Source: DATCLA01 sp036564195 (GTDB lineage: Bacteria; Bacillota; UBA4882; UBA8346). Taken from it: a stretch of DNA of 18,532 bases. The position numbers and the translations under genes were made by a program. The stretch lies in the NCBI GenBank assembly GCA_036564195.1, contig DATCLA010000119.1, forward strand, positions 1 through 18,532, read 5' to 3'. Within the stretch, counting starts at the first letter, position 1, and each line of letters starts with the position of its first letter. This document shows positions 6,631 to 15,406 of the stretch, piece by piece. Below the pieces are notes generated by a model. That model saw only the letters and a program-made list of their open reading frames with translations, was not told the origin of the DNA and ran no database searches.

Positions 6631-7479
6631 ATGCATACAAAGAAGAAAAATTTTATTAAAGTCCTGCGTTCGACAGATTGGAAAATTACACTACTAACCT
6701 ACTTTGTTGCTATTTTGTTCGTGTTTCCGGTATTTTGGGTTTTTCTAATGTCATTGAAGAATTCCGTCGATTCTTTTGCAATTCCGCCCAAACTTATTTT
6801 TAAACCAGTGTTAGAAAATTTCATTAAGGTATTTCAAAATAACTTTTTTGTAGAAAATTATAAAAATAGTTTTCTTTTAGCAATAAGTTCTACTGTGTTA
6901 TCGTTGTTAATTGGAATTCCGGCTGCTTATGCCATCACCCGCTTTCGCTTTCGCGGGCGTGAGCTACTTTCATTTTGGATCCTGGTAACCAGGATGGCAC
7001 CTGCCTCGGCACTGGTCGTCGCCTTCTTTATGATTCTGAACCGCTTGAGGTTGATCGATACCTTTGTAGGGCTGAATTTGGTCTATATGTCTTTTAACAT
7101 CGGCTATATAATTTGGATGGTACGTGGATTCATTCTATCCGTACCAATCGAATGTGAGGAAGCGGCTACGGTAGACGGATGTACCCCCTATGGTATATTT
7201 TGGAATATTACCCTACCGATGTGCATACCGGGGATTGTTTCAGTAGGTATACAGGCATTTATCTTTGCCTGGAACGAATTTCTATATGCCCTTATTTTAA
7301 CCCGTACTAACTGGAAGACTGCACCAATTGCCGTACTCAGTTATATCACTTCGGAAGGAATTATGTGGGGCGAACTCGCAGCTGCTTCAATTCTGATTGT
7401 ACTACCAGTACTAGTTTTAGCAATTTGTATTCAGAAATATATTGTCAGCGGCCTGACGATGGGCGCTGTCAAAAGCTAA
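6631..7479 (+). CDS. Sugar ABC transporter permease, MalG/UgpE-like
   Basis: The second membrane subunit of the importer, 282 residues, with six predicted membrane segments beginning at ITLLTYFVAILFVFPVFWVF. The EAA loop reads EEAATVDGCTPYGIFWNITL near residues 175-194. The phrase FAWNEFLYALILT just after it is characteristic of MalG-type permeases. An AGGAGGG ribosome site precedes the ATG. No nucleotide-binding subunit gene is present before or after the permeases, so the importer probably borrows a shared MsmX/UgpC-type ATPase encoded elsewhere. That is inference from other Bacillota sugar importers. Confidence 0.93.
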   Translation: MHTKKKNFIKVLRSTDWKITLLTYFVAILFVFPVFWVFLMSLKNSVDSFAIPPKLIFKPVLENFIKVFQNNFFVENYKNSFLLAISSTVLSLLIGIPAAYAITRFRFRGRELLSFWILVTRMAPASALVVAFFMILNRLRLIDTFVGLNLVYMSFNIGYIIWMVRGFILSVPIECEEAATVDGCTPYGIFWNITLPMCIPGIVSVGIQAFIFAWNEFLYALILTRTNWKTAPIAVLSYITSEGIMWGELAAASILIVLPVLVLAICIQKYIVSGLTMGAVKS

Positions 7480-7494
7480 GGAGATATCACACAT

Positions 7495-8499
7495 ATGAAA
7501 GCAGCAAATTTTATTGGAAATGGTCTTGTGGAAGTTGTGGCTAAACCTATACCACAGGTGGGAGAAGGTGAAGTGCTAATTAAGGTAGCATATTGTGGGT
7601 TGTGCGGCTCGGAAAAGCGCATTGTCAAAAGTGGCTTTAACAAGTGTACACCGGGGCATGAAATTTCCGGTACAGTGGTGGCTTGTGGTAAAAAGCCAGC
7701 ACCGTTTGCCAAAGGAACCGCAGTAATGATTTATCTTTCCAATTATTGTGGCAAATGCCCAGCTTGTAAAGAGCTTAATACCAGTCAGTGTACAAACCGT
7801 CAGGGACTGGTTGGTTGGAGTTTTGACGGTGGTTATGCCGAGTATCTCGTCGTACCTGAACATATGGTGGTACCCATTGGGGATTTACCATTGCCGTTAG
7901 GAGTAATAGCTCTAGATACCATCGGAACGGCTTTTCATGGTTTGCGCCAAGGTGATATCGAGCAACATCATTCGGTGCTAGTACTTGGTTGCGGACCGAT
8001 CGGCCTGGGTTGTGTTAGCATATTGAAAAACTATTATGGTATCAATTCTCTATATGCTGCAGATACCTCGTCCTACCATTGTGCTGTAGCCCAACGACTT
8101 GGTGCCCAGCCGATTCAGGTCGATCCGGCCGATACCGCCGGCTCGGTGGCAGCAGCACTTGGTAGACAAGTCGACCGGGTTATCGAAGTTGTCGGTCTGG
8201 ACTCGACAGTAGCCGCCTCCCTTAAATGTGTTGCTCCTGGAGGCAAAGTTGTACTGATTGGTGAGCCGGAGAAGGCATTAACACTTATCCGTAGTACCGA
8301 CTGGGTGCTTAAGGATTTTAGTTTAATCAACTCCTGGTATTTCCCGATTGCAGAAATTGGAATGAATCTTACTTACATCCGTGAACACCAGACCGAAGTA
8401 TCAAAGTTGGTGACGCATTACTTCCCGATTGAAAAAATGACGGAAGCATATGAGATATTTAATCGAGGTGAAACAGGCAAAGTGCTCATTGCGATGTAA
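7495..8499 (+). CDS. Zinc-dependent medium-chain (MDR) alcohol/polyol dehydrogenase
   Basis: A cytosolic NAD(P)-dependent enzyme that probably oxidises a hydroxyl of the imported compound, or reduces an aldehyde product. At 334 residues it fits the sorbitol/threonine dehydrogenase-like MDR group. The catalytic zinc site shows C37 (CGLCGSE) and H55-E56 (PGHE). The structural zinc site is complete with C85, C88, C91 and C99. A Rossmann motif, VLVLGCGPIGLG, lies near residue 162. It starts 15 bases after the second permease gene with an AAGGAG site, so it is the last gene of the transporter operon. That position ties it to the transported substrate. A strong terminator follows. Confidence 0.9.
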   Translation: MKAANFIGNGLVEVVAKPIPQVGEGEVLIKVAYCGLCGSEKRIVKSGFNKCTPGHEISGTVVACGKKPAPFAKGTAVMIYLSNYCGKCPACKELNTSQCTNRQGLVGWSFDGGYAEYLVVPEHMVVPIGDLPLPLGVIALDTIGTAFHGLRQGDIEQHHSVLVLGCGPIGLGCVSILKNYYGINSLYAADTSSYHCAVAQRLGAQPIQVDPADTAGSVAAALGRQVDRVIEVVGLDSTVAASLKCVAPGGKVVLIGEPEKALTLIRSTDWVLKDFSLINSWYFPIAEIGMNLTYIREHQTEVSKLVTHYFPIEKMTEAYEIFNRGETGKVLIAM

Positions 8500-8500
8500 T

Positions 8501-8534
8501 AAAAGTGGCGTGTCCGAACTAACACGCCACTTTT
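8501..8534. terminator. Bidirectional terminator between convergent operons
   Basis: AAAAGTGGCGTGT (8501-8513) and ACACGCCACTTTT (8522-8534) form a perfect 13-bp stem with an 8-base loop. The flanking A and T runs let it work in both directions. It lies just after the MDR dehydrogenase stop and 15 bases past the iolB stop. Confidence 0.92.
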
Positions 8535-8549
8535 AAATATAAATGAAAA

Positions 8550-9362
8550 TTATGATTTTTTGATCAGGTTTTCGACTGCGGCTACCCACTGGTGGTCAGG
8601 ATCGTTGGAACGGTAAAAACCTTGATGAGTACCTGCCATTAGCCATAGGAAGTAACTGTTATAGCCGGGCGCGGCCACGGTAGTGTGATAGCCGTAGGGG
8701 AATTCCACCAAGTCGTTATTTTTAACCCGGTAAACTTCATCAATCTTTCCGTCCTTAGTATAGAGACACTGCAGACCAAAACCCTGCTCGGGATCGAAAA
8801 GGAAATAATAAATCTCTTCCAGTACGGCTTCGGCAGGCATGTTTGCCACATCATGCTTATGGGGAGGGAAGCCCGCCCAGTTGCCTGGGGTAATGTACGC
8901 TTCACCTATGGTTAATTTTTTAGCGTTGGTAGAACTGTCCACAATGAAGGTAGTATCCCGTTCCCAGGGCTTAACTCCCAGGCGGACTAGGCGCACCTCA
9001 TTTTCTTTAATATATTGAGGCTCACTATCGACTTCAATGGGAGTCGCGCAGACTGCAATCTTTACATAAAATGGAGTAGAGATTTTCACCGTTTGATTGC
9101 GTGGCATATAGACGGCTTCCGCTTTACCTTCAAACACACTACGACGCTTGCCTACACTGTTGAAGCAAATGTTACCATTGCTAAAATTAGCTGTGCCACT
9201 TAACAAGATGAAGGCTACCTCACGGTTTTTAGTTTCAAAGGTTAATTCTTGTTGGTCATTTAACTCAATGATCCCAAATTCCAGATCTTTTAACGAGCAT
9301 TCGCCAATCTTACACAGTTGTGTGTAGCCCAAAGTTGGGGTATAAGTTTTTTTGTAATTCAT
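8550..9362 (-). CDS. iolB: 5-deoxy-glucuronate isomerase (IolB)
   Basis: IolB is a metal-dependent cupin that converts 5-deoxy-D-glucuronate to 2-deoxy-5-keto-D-gluconate in myo-inositol catabolism. The 270 residues equal the family length. The metal site is intact: H168 and H170 (PPHKHD), E182/E183 (LEEIYYF) and H226 (PYGYHT). The C-terminal signatures APGYNSYFLWLMAG and NDPDHQWV are those of IolB rather than KduI. GGAGGAAAAAC precedes the ATG. It is the last gene of the - strand operon, 157 bases after the FGGY kinase gene. No strong separate promoter is seen in that gap. IolD, IolE and IolA are not in the window, so the enzyme may act on the classic substrate or on a related 5-deoxy sugar acid. 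Confidence 0.9.
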   Translation of the reverse strand: MNYKKTYTPTLGYTQLCKIGECSLKDLEFGIIELNDQQELTFETKNREVAFILLSGTANFSNGNICFNSVGKRRSVFEGKAEAVYMPRNQTVKISTPFYVKIAVCATPIEVDSEPQYIKENEVRLVRLGVKPWERDTTFIVDSSTNAKKLTIGEAYITPGNWAGFPPHKHDVANMPAEAVLEEIYYFLFDPEQGFGLQCLYTKDGKIDEVYRVKNNDLVEFPYGYHTTVAAPGYNSYFLWLMAGTHQGFYRSNDPDHQWVAAVENLIKKS

Positions 9363-9519
9363 GTTTTTCCTCCTTCCAATTTATTAAAGCAGATTCATCA
9401 GTAAGATATAAGATAAAATCATTTGCAAGCGGTATAACGAATTAATTAAACCCGGAATTGATTACATGCTGTGGTATCCAGTTTGGTACCAACAAGGAAT
9501 CGTAAAACCAGTCCCCTGT
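9363..9519 (-). other. Gap between FGGY kinase gene and iolB with a hairpin
   Basis: TGGTATCCA (9472-9480) and TGGTACCA (9484-9491) can fold around a 3-base loop with one bulged base. No T run follows on the - strand, so this is not a terminator. It could mark RNA processing or stability between kinase and isomerase. I found no convincing promoter in the gap. Confidence 0.35.
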
Positions 9520-11025
9520 TTAGTCTAGATCATGATAGATGGGTGCCAGTGCTGCCTGGATGCGCTTATAAAGCGTAAACCGTTTTTGATAAAACGCAAA
9601 TGTTTCTTGGTTTGGGTTTATTAGACCACTGACGTGTACACATTTGGCCACCGCGTCTTGGTGCGACGCAAAAATACCGGTTGCGACGCCTGCTAACATG
9701 GCTGAGCCCAGTGAACTGTCGACATTTTCTACCACTTGAAGAGGAATACCTAGCATATCAGCAATGATTTGCCGCCATAGGGGCGATTTGGCGCCACCAC
9801 CGATAATACTGGCGCTCTTTGGAGCTATACCCATTTTCTCTAAGACAAGGAAGCAATCTTTGAGGGAAAAAGCGATTCCTTCTAACACCGCACGGTTAAA
9901 ATGCGCTTTTGTATGATAAGTCGCGATTCCTGTAAAACTGGCACGTAAACGGTCATCCAGATAGGGTGTAATTTCACCTTGTAGATACGGATGGAAAAAC
10001 AGGCCGTCGGCGCCTGCCGGGACCGTCTCGGCTGCATGCGATAGGATGGAGTAGGCATCTTGGCCAGTTCTTTGTCCTTCCATTATTTCATACTGGCTCA
10101 GTACATCGCGGTACCAGCGGTTGGAAGCGGCACAAGATTTAGTGGCTGTACCGGGATACCAAAGCCCTGGCACTACATGGCGGTAGGTGACCAGCAGGGG
10201 ATCAACATACGGATGCTCAGTAACCGGGCAGATCCGGCCGGCAGTTGCCAATTTTACCGTAGCCTGGCCTGGTGCGATCGCACCTGAAGCGTAAACTTCC
10301 ATGACTGTGTCAGTTGCGCCGGTAATCACCAGCGTTTCGCGACTTAATCCGGTATCTTTTGCTGCCGCGTCGGTTAAAGGTGAGAGTATCTGCATCGGGT
10401 CGACAATCGGTGGCAAAATGGCGGGGTCAAGTCCGCACAGGCTGCATAGGAAGGGGGACCATTCATTTTTTTTTGCATCCAATAACATGAAGCCCATGGC
10501 TTCAATACTATCAGTAACGTAATCGCCGGTCAGGCGATAGCGGACATAGTCCTTCATCGACATCAGTTTCCGGATCCGGCTATGGTTTTCAGGCTCATGC
10601 TCACGTAACCACATGAGTTGCGGTAAGGTCCACAGGGAGCTGGGACTGTTGAAAGAAAGTCGTTCGATTTCTGCTTTATGTAAAGTGGACAAACGTTCTG
10701 CTTCAACTGAGGACCGCTTGTCCGTCCAGTAAATGGCCGGACGGACCAGATGGTCATTTTGATCCAATAAAACGGCGGTATGTGTAGCGCCGTCTAATGC
10801 CAAGGCGACGATGTCGCGTGCGGAGACACCACTTTCCGAGAGAATCTTGTGGATATTGCTGACCAGGGCATGATAGGAGTCGTTAGGGTCCTGTTCCATC
10901 CAACCATTATGTGGGCAATAGGTGGGGTACTCGCGGGTAGCGGTAGCTACTACTCGTCCGTGAGCCGAAAGTAGAGTAGCTTTTGATGCTCCTCCTCCAA
11001 AATCACAACCAAGTAAGTACTTCAT
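9520..11025 (-). CDS. FGGY-family carbohydrate kinase (xylulokinase-like)
   Basis: A cytosolic ATP-dependent kinase for a ketose or polyol. The ATG at 11025 has CGGAGGAAAC before it; a TTG just upstream would add one residue. Its 501 residues are normal for the family. The N-terminal phosphate loop reads GCDFGGGASKATLL. WTDKR lies near residue 100. GATDTVMEVYASG (about 236-248) carries the likely catalytic aspartate, D239. The C-terminal signature IGGGAKSPLWRQIIADMLG is typical of xylulokinase-like members. Substrate cannot be read from the sequence because the family covers xylulose, ribulose, glycerol, erythritol and others. It lies 23 bases after the Fe-S gene, an arrangement reminiscent of glycerol kinase beside glycerol-3-phosphate dehydrogenase. 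Confidence 0.9.
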   Translation of the reverse strand: MKYLLGCDFGGGASKATLLSAHGRVVATATREYPTYCPHNGWMEQDPNDSYHALVSNIHKILSESGVSARDIVALALDGATHTAVLLDQNDHLVRPAIYWTDKRSSVEAERLSTLHKAEIERLSFNSPSSLWTLPQLMWLREHEPENHSRIRKLMSMKDYVRYRLTGDYVTDSIEAMGFMLLDAKKNEWSPFLCSLCGLDPAILPPIVDPMQILSPLTDAAAKDTGLSRETLVITGATDTVMEVYASGAIAPGQATVKLATAGRICPVTEHPYVDPLLVTYRHVVPGLWYPGTATKSCAASNRWYRDVLSQYEIMEGQRTGQDAYSILSHAAETVPAGADGLFFHPYLQGEITPYLDDRLRASFTGIATYHTKAHFNRAVLEGIAFSLKDCFLVLEKMGIAPKSASIIGGGAKSPLWRQIIADMLGIPLQVVENVDSSLGSAMLAGVATGIFASHQDAVAKCVHVSGLINPNQETFAFYQKRFTLYKRIQAALAPIYHDLD

Positions 11026-11048
11026 CAAGCGTTTCCTCCGAAAATATC

Positions 11049-12170
11049 TTATTTATCCTGATTTGTACTTTCGTCAAGCAATCTGAAGAGATCAATGAGT
11101 TCCATCTCGGTGGGGATAGCTTTTGCCAGCACATCATAAGCCTGCGGGCAGGCGGTAATCAGAGCTTTCGCCCCAGTACGTATGGCATCCTCCCAACGGC
11201 TTTCCGCTGTTAACCGGGTAAGGTCGGGACGGTACTGGTTGACCAGTTCACTACCGCAACACTTAGCTAGGCGGCGGTTGAGAAACATTTCTTTCAGCGT
11301 AGCGCCGGTTGCGGCGATGAGTTCACGGGCGGGTTCGTGTTCGCCCAGATCACGGGCTAAACGGGCACTGTCATGATAGGTAACAACAGTATTCCTTTTT
11401 TCGATTACAAGCTTACTGTTTCTAACCAGTTCAGCTATGAAAGCAGTGGCGGTTACAACATCAGCCTCAATTTTACAGTTCCATTCTTGATATTCATGTT
11501 TGAAGCAGGCAGCGTCATACGTATCCAGTACAACCACAGTCTTGGGACCGATCTTATTGATTGCAGCCGCGCAAGCTTTAGCCATAGTGCGTACTTCCTC
11601 AACAAAACCGATTAAGTCGCCAAGTTCTATACCTGAACTCAGCTCATTTTGGAGCACTGTAAAGGAGATACCTGCTTTTTTTAGCAGTGACATTACTGCT
11701 TTCGCAATCTCGGGTGTCCGATAGGCAGCAGTGTTGCCAACATACAAAAGTACATCTGCCTGATCGGGTAGGGTGGCTACCTCATCCTTTAAGGCGTCCC
11801 ACTTTTTTTTGGCGGGCAAGCCAAACGGGTTGCCTGTTTCTAAGATCCGGTCAATTACCTTTCGCACATAAGGGGGAACCAAATTATTTACTACTGCTTC
11901 AGTCCGAGCCTCACGGATGAAAATAAGCGGATCAAATCCAGTCACACAATCATTAGTACATAAGCCGCATAGTAAGCATTCGTACATGGCCTCAGCTGCG
12001 CTGGAGTCCATAGGAAACCCGCGTTCATTCATAGCAACCAACAGTCCCTTAGCCCGCGGGGTATTAATTTCTTTACCGGTTTTAAGCCCAATGGGGCATA
12101 GATGACGGCACATCCAGCAATATCTGCAAGCATCTGCATGTTTTTTGGCTTTTTGACTAAACATAATCAT
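11049..12170 (-). CDS. (4Fe-4S) electron-transfer subunit, GlpC/GlcF-like
   Basis: Probable partner of the FAD protein encoded just upstream, passing electrons toward quinones at the membrane. Two ferredoxin-type cluster motifs are complete: C15-C18-C21-C25-P and C65-C68-C71-C75. The C-terminal half resembles the paired CCG domains of GlpC/GlcF, but they are degenerate. The first keeps only a single cysteine (TYDAACF). The second has HDSA where HDPC is usual, then keeps a CCG (AKCCGSE). The start at ATG 12170 has GGAG 5 bases before it. Other in-frame ATGs at 12194 and 12164 are possible, and the first would overlap the FAD gene by 11 bases. Length is about 373 residues. Confidence 0.87.
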   Translation of the reverse strand: MIMFSQKAKKHADACRYCWMCRHLCPIGLKTGKEINTPRAKGLLVAMNERGFPMDSSAAEAMYECLLCGLCTNDCVTGFDPLIFIREARTEAVVNNLVPPYVRKVIDRILETGNPFGLPAKKKWDALKDEVATLPDQADVLLYVGNTAAYRTPEIAKAVMSLLKKAGISFTVLQNELSSGIELGDLIGFVEEVRTMAKACAAAINKIGPKTVVVLDTYDAACFKHEYQEWNCKIEADVVTATAFIAELVRNSKLVIEKRNTVVTYHDSARLARDLGEHEPARELIAATGATLKEMFLNRRLAKCCGSELVNQYRPDLTRLTAESRWEDAIRTGAKALITACPQAYDVLAKAIPTEMELIDLFRLLDESTNQDK

Positions 12171-12183
12171 ATTCACTCCATTC

Positions 12184-13608
12184 TTATAAGCCAAGTTTGT
12201 AGGGGTTCATGATGCCATTGGGGTCAAGGCTTTTTTTGAGTCCTTCCATTACTTGCAAGGCGGGGCCATATTGTTCTTTCATCAGTCGGGAGAGTTTAAG
12301 GCCGATACCATGATGGTCGTTGATAACGCCGCCATTTTCCATTGCTGTTCGGACACCGGTATTCCAGATCCGGTTATGTAAACGGATAGCCTCCTTAGGA
12401 TCCTGAGGTGGATTATCCATGATGAAACGGTCATAAATCATCGTACCCCATTCATACCAATGTGAGCAATGGGCGATAAACCGTACGCCCGGAAAGTTGT
12501 CTTCAATAGCGTGTTTCATAGCCCAGTAGATTTTTTCAACGTTTTTGAAAGTGGCTACAGTATCCATAGTGCCAAACATTTGAGGAATATCCATGATATT
12601 ACCGGGGTAAAAAAAGGTAATCCGATTCTGGTACCATTTTTCACCATATTCGCTACCAAGGTCCTGCGCACCGTATTTAGCACAAATATCACAGATGATC
12701 TCCAGCTCAATATCGACGACCTTTTTGATGCCTTCAACGGCAAGATTCATAAAGCAGCCCTTTTTCTCAAAACCAAGAATCTTTTTAATGATTGAGGTGG
12801 TTTCGGCTTCATCAAAGAAGCGTAAAATGGAGGGTTTAACTTTTTGCATGATGTCACGTCCGGCGGCAAAGCCGCTGGTCATATCCGGAAACAGAAAGGC
12901 ACGAAACTGACGGCTTTCAGGCATTTCAAACAGTTTAAAGGTGGCCTTAGTTATAACACCAAGGGTACCCTCAGAACCGATAAATATTTGGTTGAGGTCA
13001 GGTCCAGCCGCATGCTTGGGTACTGGTAGTGTATTAATAATATCACCATTCGGTAAGACTACTTCCATGCTGAGACATTGGTCATCAATTTTACCATATT
13101 TGGTCGACATAATGCCAATACCGCGATGTGCCAATGCGCCGCCAATGGTACAGCACGTCAGACAAGAGGGAATATGCATGCAGGAATAACCCCGTTCATT
13201 AGCGTACCACTCCAGGTGTTGGAAGATCATACCGGTCTCTGCCGTTATGGTATGTGATTCTTCGTCAATTGCAATGAGATGATTCATGCGTTTTGTATCA
13301 AGTATGATGCCCCCGGCCATTGGTAGAGCGCCACCCTGGCTTCCCGAACCACCGCCCCAAGTCTGCACGGGAATCTTGTAATAGTTGGCAATCTTGAGGA
13401 CTTTTGAAATTTCCTCAGCATTACCAGGACGTACGATGAAATCGGCAGCTGGTGGTTTCTTCCCTCGATCCGCCCACATGCGGGAGACCCAGAAATAATC
13501 TACACCATAAACGATTTTCTCCGCTTCACGGGTACTGACATTCTCAGTCCCAACCGCGTCTTCCAACTCGGTGTTGATCATATCATACATAAATGCCTTG
13601 TGTTCCAT
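12184..13608 (-). CDS. FAD-linked oxidoreductase, GlcD / alkyl-DHAP synthase (AGPS)-like
   Basis: A PCMH-type flavoprotein of 474 residues. The FAD-binding half has RPGNAEEISKVLKIAN (60-75), WGGGSGS (84-90) and IGSEGTLG (210-217), as in GlcD and D-lactate dehydrogenases. The C-terminal half has HCSHWYEWG (380-388) and DHHGIG (431-436), which match the substrate side of alkyldihydroxyacetonephosphate synthases rather than ordinary glycolate oxidases. The paired Fe-S protein gene argues against ether-lipid synthesis and for dehydrogenation of a hydroxy acid, polyol or polyol phosphate, with electrons leaving through the clusters. An AAGGAG site precedes the ATG. It lies 13 bases before the Fe-S gene and 35 after the epimerase gene. 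The true substrate is unknown. Confidence 0.85.
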   Translation of the reverse strand: MEHKAFMYDMINTELEDAVGTENVSTREAEKIVYGVDYFWVSRMWADRGKKPPAADFIVRPGNAEEISKVLKIANYYKIPVQTWGGGSGSQGGALPMAGGIILDTKRMNHLIAIDEESHTITAETGMIFQHLEWYANERGYSCMHIPSCLTCCTIGGALAHRGIGIMSTKYGKIDDQCLSMEVVLPNGDIINTLPVPKHAAGPDLNQIFIGSEGTLGVITKATFKLFEMPESRQFRAFLFPDMTSGFAAGRDIMQKVKPSILRFFDEAETTSIIKKILGFEKKGCFMNLAVEGIKKVVDIELEIICDICAKYGAQDLGSEYGEKWYQNRITFFYPGNIMDIPQMFGTMDTVATFKNVEKIYWAMKHAIEDNFPGVRFIAHCSHWYEWGTMIYDRFIMDNPPQDPKEAIRLHNRIWNTGVRTAMENGGVINDHHGIGLKLSRLMKEQYGPALQVMEGLKKSLDPNGIMNPYKLGL

Positions 13609-13643
13609 GTAAGTAATCTCCTTTTTCTGTTGATGCCCGAATT

Positions 13644-14498
13644 TTATAACGGGCTGATAGTATGGGTACAGGAAAACTCCTTGCCGTTTTCTAGTGCAAT
13701 GATACCGCGCTTGTGTGTAATATCTTGATCATGGTCAATAAAATCATGAATACCATGCCAGGGTTCAATGCATAAGTAGGGTGCACCTGGCTTGGTCCAA
13801 AGCAGCAGATAAGGAAAGTCTTTAAAATTGACCCGAAGTTTACAGTTGTTCTTTTTCCCTATCAACGTTACTCCGCGCGATTGCAGATCTAGAAAGACTA
13901 GGGCATCAACGGCAAAGTAGTCGTATTTGAGCGGCAACACAGTTTCGTTTTTCAGGATGGGTCTGGTCTCATAACAGAGCAGATTGCCGTCCAACACATA
14001 ACTGGCAATAGTTTCGGGCTTATCAAAGACAACCGCATAATCTTCAATTCCGCCAGGACAGGCATAGCCTTCATGAGCGCCGATAGAGAAATACATCACC
14101 TCCTGGCTTTGATTTTCAACTCGGTATTCGATAATCAGGTGATTGTCTTCAAGCGTATAACTGATATGTAAAGCAAATTCAAAAGGAAAGCCGGTGCGGG
14201 TTCGTTCATTAGCCATGAGTAAAAATGAAGCTGAGGTGTTGCAATACTTTTCCACAATAAACTCCTCAAAGCGGGCAAAACCATGTTTTTGTTGTATATA
14301 CTCTTTTCCATGCAGAAAATAACGATCTCCCTTTAAACCACCGGTAATTGGAAACAGCACGGGCGCTTGTCCTTTCCAGATAGCCGGGTTACCTTTCCAC
14401 AGCCGCTCATTTCCTTGCCGGTCCAGCAGGCTTTGTAGTTCTGCACCAAGCGTGTTGATGACCACGGTGAGCTGAGGATTTCTTAGGGTAATAAGCAT
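13644..14498 (-). CDS. Aldose 1-epimerase family protein (LacX-like)
   Basis: A cytosolic mutarotase-fold enzyme that interconverts the anomers of a sugar or sugar derivative. Its 284 residues fit the short LacX-like group. The active-site set is recognisable: H72 (KHGFAR), H142 (IGAHEGY) and E245 (CIEPWHG). The usual G-H-P-A-F around the second histidine is changed to A-H-E-G-Y, which may reflect an unusual substrate. The start codon overlaps the end of the PfkB kinase gene by 16 bases, so the two are translationally coupled. Its presence implies that at least one pathway intermediate forms a ring hemiacetal. Confidence 0.85.
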   Translation of the reverse strand: MLITLRNPQLTVVINTLGAELQSLLDRQGNERLWKGNPAIWKGQAPVLFPITGGLKGDRYFLHGKEYIQQKHGFARFEEFIVEKYCNTSASFLLMANERTRTGFPFEFALHISYTLEDNHLIIEYRVENQSQEVMYFSIGAHEGYACPGGIEDYAVVFDKPETIASYVLDGNLLCYETRPILKNETVLPLKYDYFAVDALVFLDLQSRGVTLIGKKNNCKLRVNFKDFPYLLLWTKPGAPYLCIEPWHGIHDFIDHDQDITHKRGIIALENGKEFSCTHTISPL

Positions 14499-15406
14499 AT
14501 CCGTTCACCTCGTTCTTTAAGAAAGGCCAAAGCCTCTTCAAAAGTAGGCACACTTTGACGTGCGCCTAAGCCAGTGCATTTTAGTGCCGACACCGAACTG
14601 GCAAAGCGAGCACAGCTTTCAAAGCTCATCCCTTTGATAAAGCCAGTTACAAATGCACCATGGAAGACGTCTCCAGCGCCATTAGAATCTACCACCGCCA
14701 CTGAATAGGCTGGATAACGGGTGATAGCTTTTCCGTCATAGAGGAATCCACCACGAGCTCCTTGTGTTACTACCAGAATTTCAGGCTGATAGGCCTCAAA
14801 CAATTTACAGGCAGCTGTTTCAGGTGTACTTTCGCCTGTCAACTTCAGGGCAAATTCCTCAGAAGGAATTAAAAAATCAACCAGTGGTAGCAGTTTTTCA
14901 ATACCTGGGTAAGTGCCGCCAGCATCCAATGACACCTTCACACCGGATTGGCGAGCGATCGTTGCTGCATGAATGGCAGCTACGAGTTCATGACCGTCCA
15001 AGTGGAGTACTTTAGCCTGCCTAATTGCAGTTTCATCAAGATCTTCGGGACTAAGGGGAAGTACTGTACCTTTGCTCCACACACAAGTACGCGAGCCATT
15101 TTGTTGATTAAGAATAACTACTGCATGGAAAGAAATGCGATTTTCCTGAAATCGTACCAGCCGTGTTTCAACCCCATAGCGTGCCAAGTCATCTACCATG
15201 TAGCGGCCAAAGTTATCCATACCCATAGTACCCATATATGCTGCGGAAACACCTAACCGTGCCGCAGTCGCAAGGGCTGTCGCACAGGGACCGCCACCCT
15301 GGATCAGGGTCATGGTACTCTGCAGTTTGGTGTCTTCAGCGGGAAAACTGTCAGTTACCATTAATATATCATACAATGAGGAACCAATCCCAATAACATC
15401 AATCAT
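14483..15406 (-). CDS. PfkB-family sugar kinase
   Basis: A ribokinase-fold ATP-dependent kinase of 307 residues. ATG 15406 is chosen because GGAGG lies 6 bases upstream and the codon overlaps the aldolase stop in ATGATTGA. An ATG 15 bases earlier would add 5 residues. The N-terminal signature GGGPCATALATAARLG (about 38-53) and the catalytic DSNGAGDVFHGAF with its GAGD anion hole are both present; most relatives have DTTGAGD. IolC, ribokinase, fructokinase and tagatose-6-phosphate kinase share this fold, so its substrate is open. With an aldolase before it and IolB in the same operon, a 2-deoxy-5-keto-gluconate kinase role is possible but unproven. Confidence 0.9.
   Translation of the reverse strand: MIDVIGIGSSLYDILMVTDSFPAEDTKLQSTMTLIQGGGPCATALATAARLGVSAAYMGTMGMDNFGRYMVDDLARYGVETRLVRFQENRISFHAVVILNQQNGSRTCVWSKGTVLPLSPEDLDETAIRQAKVLHLDGHELVAAIHAATIARQSGVKVSLDAGGTYPGIEKLLPLVDFLIPSEEFALKLTGESTPETAACKLFEAYQPEILVVTQGARGGFLYDGKAITRYPAYSVAVVDSNGAGDVFHGAFVTGFIKGMSFESCARFASSVSALKCTGLGARQSVPTFEEALAFLKERGERICLLP

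Noticed and set aside
12184..13608. True alkyl-DHAP synthase for ether lipids
   Set aside because: The partner is an Fe-S electron-transfer subunit within a sugar operon, and no lipid gene is nearby.
13644..14498. Galactose mutarotase of a Leloir operon
   Set aside because: No galK, galT or galE nearby, and the second-histidine motif is A-H-E-G-Y rather than G-H-P-A-F.
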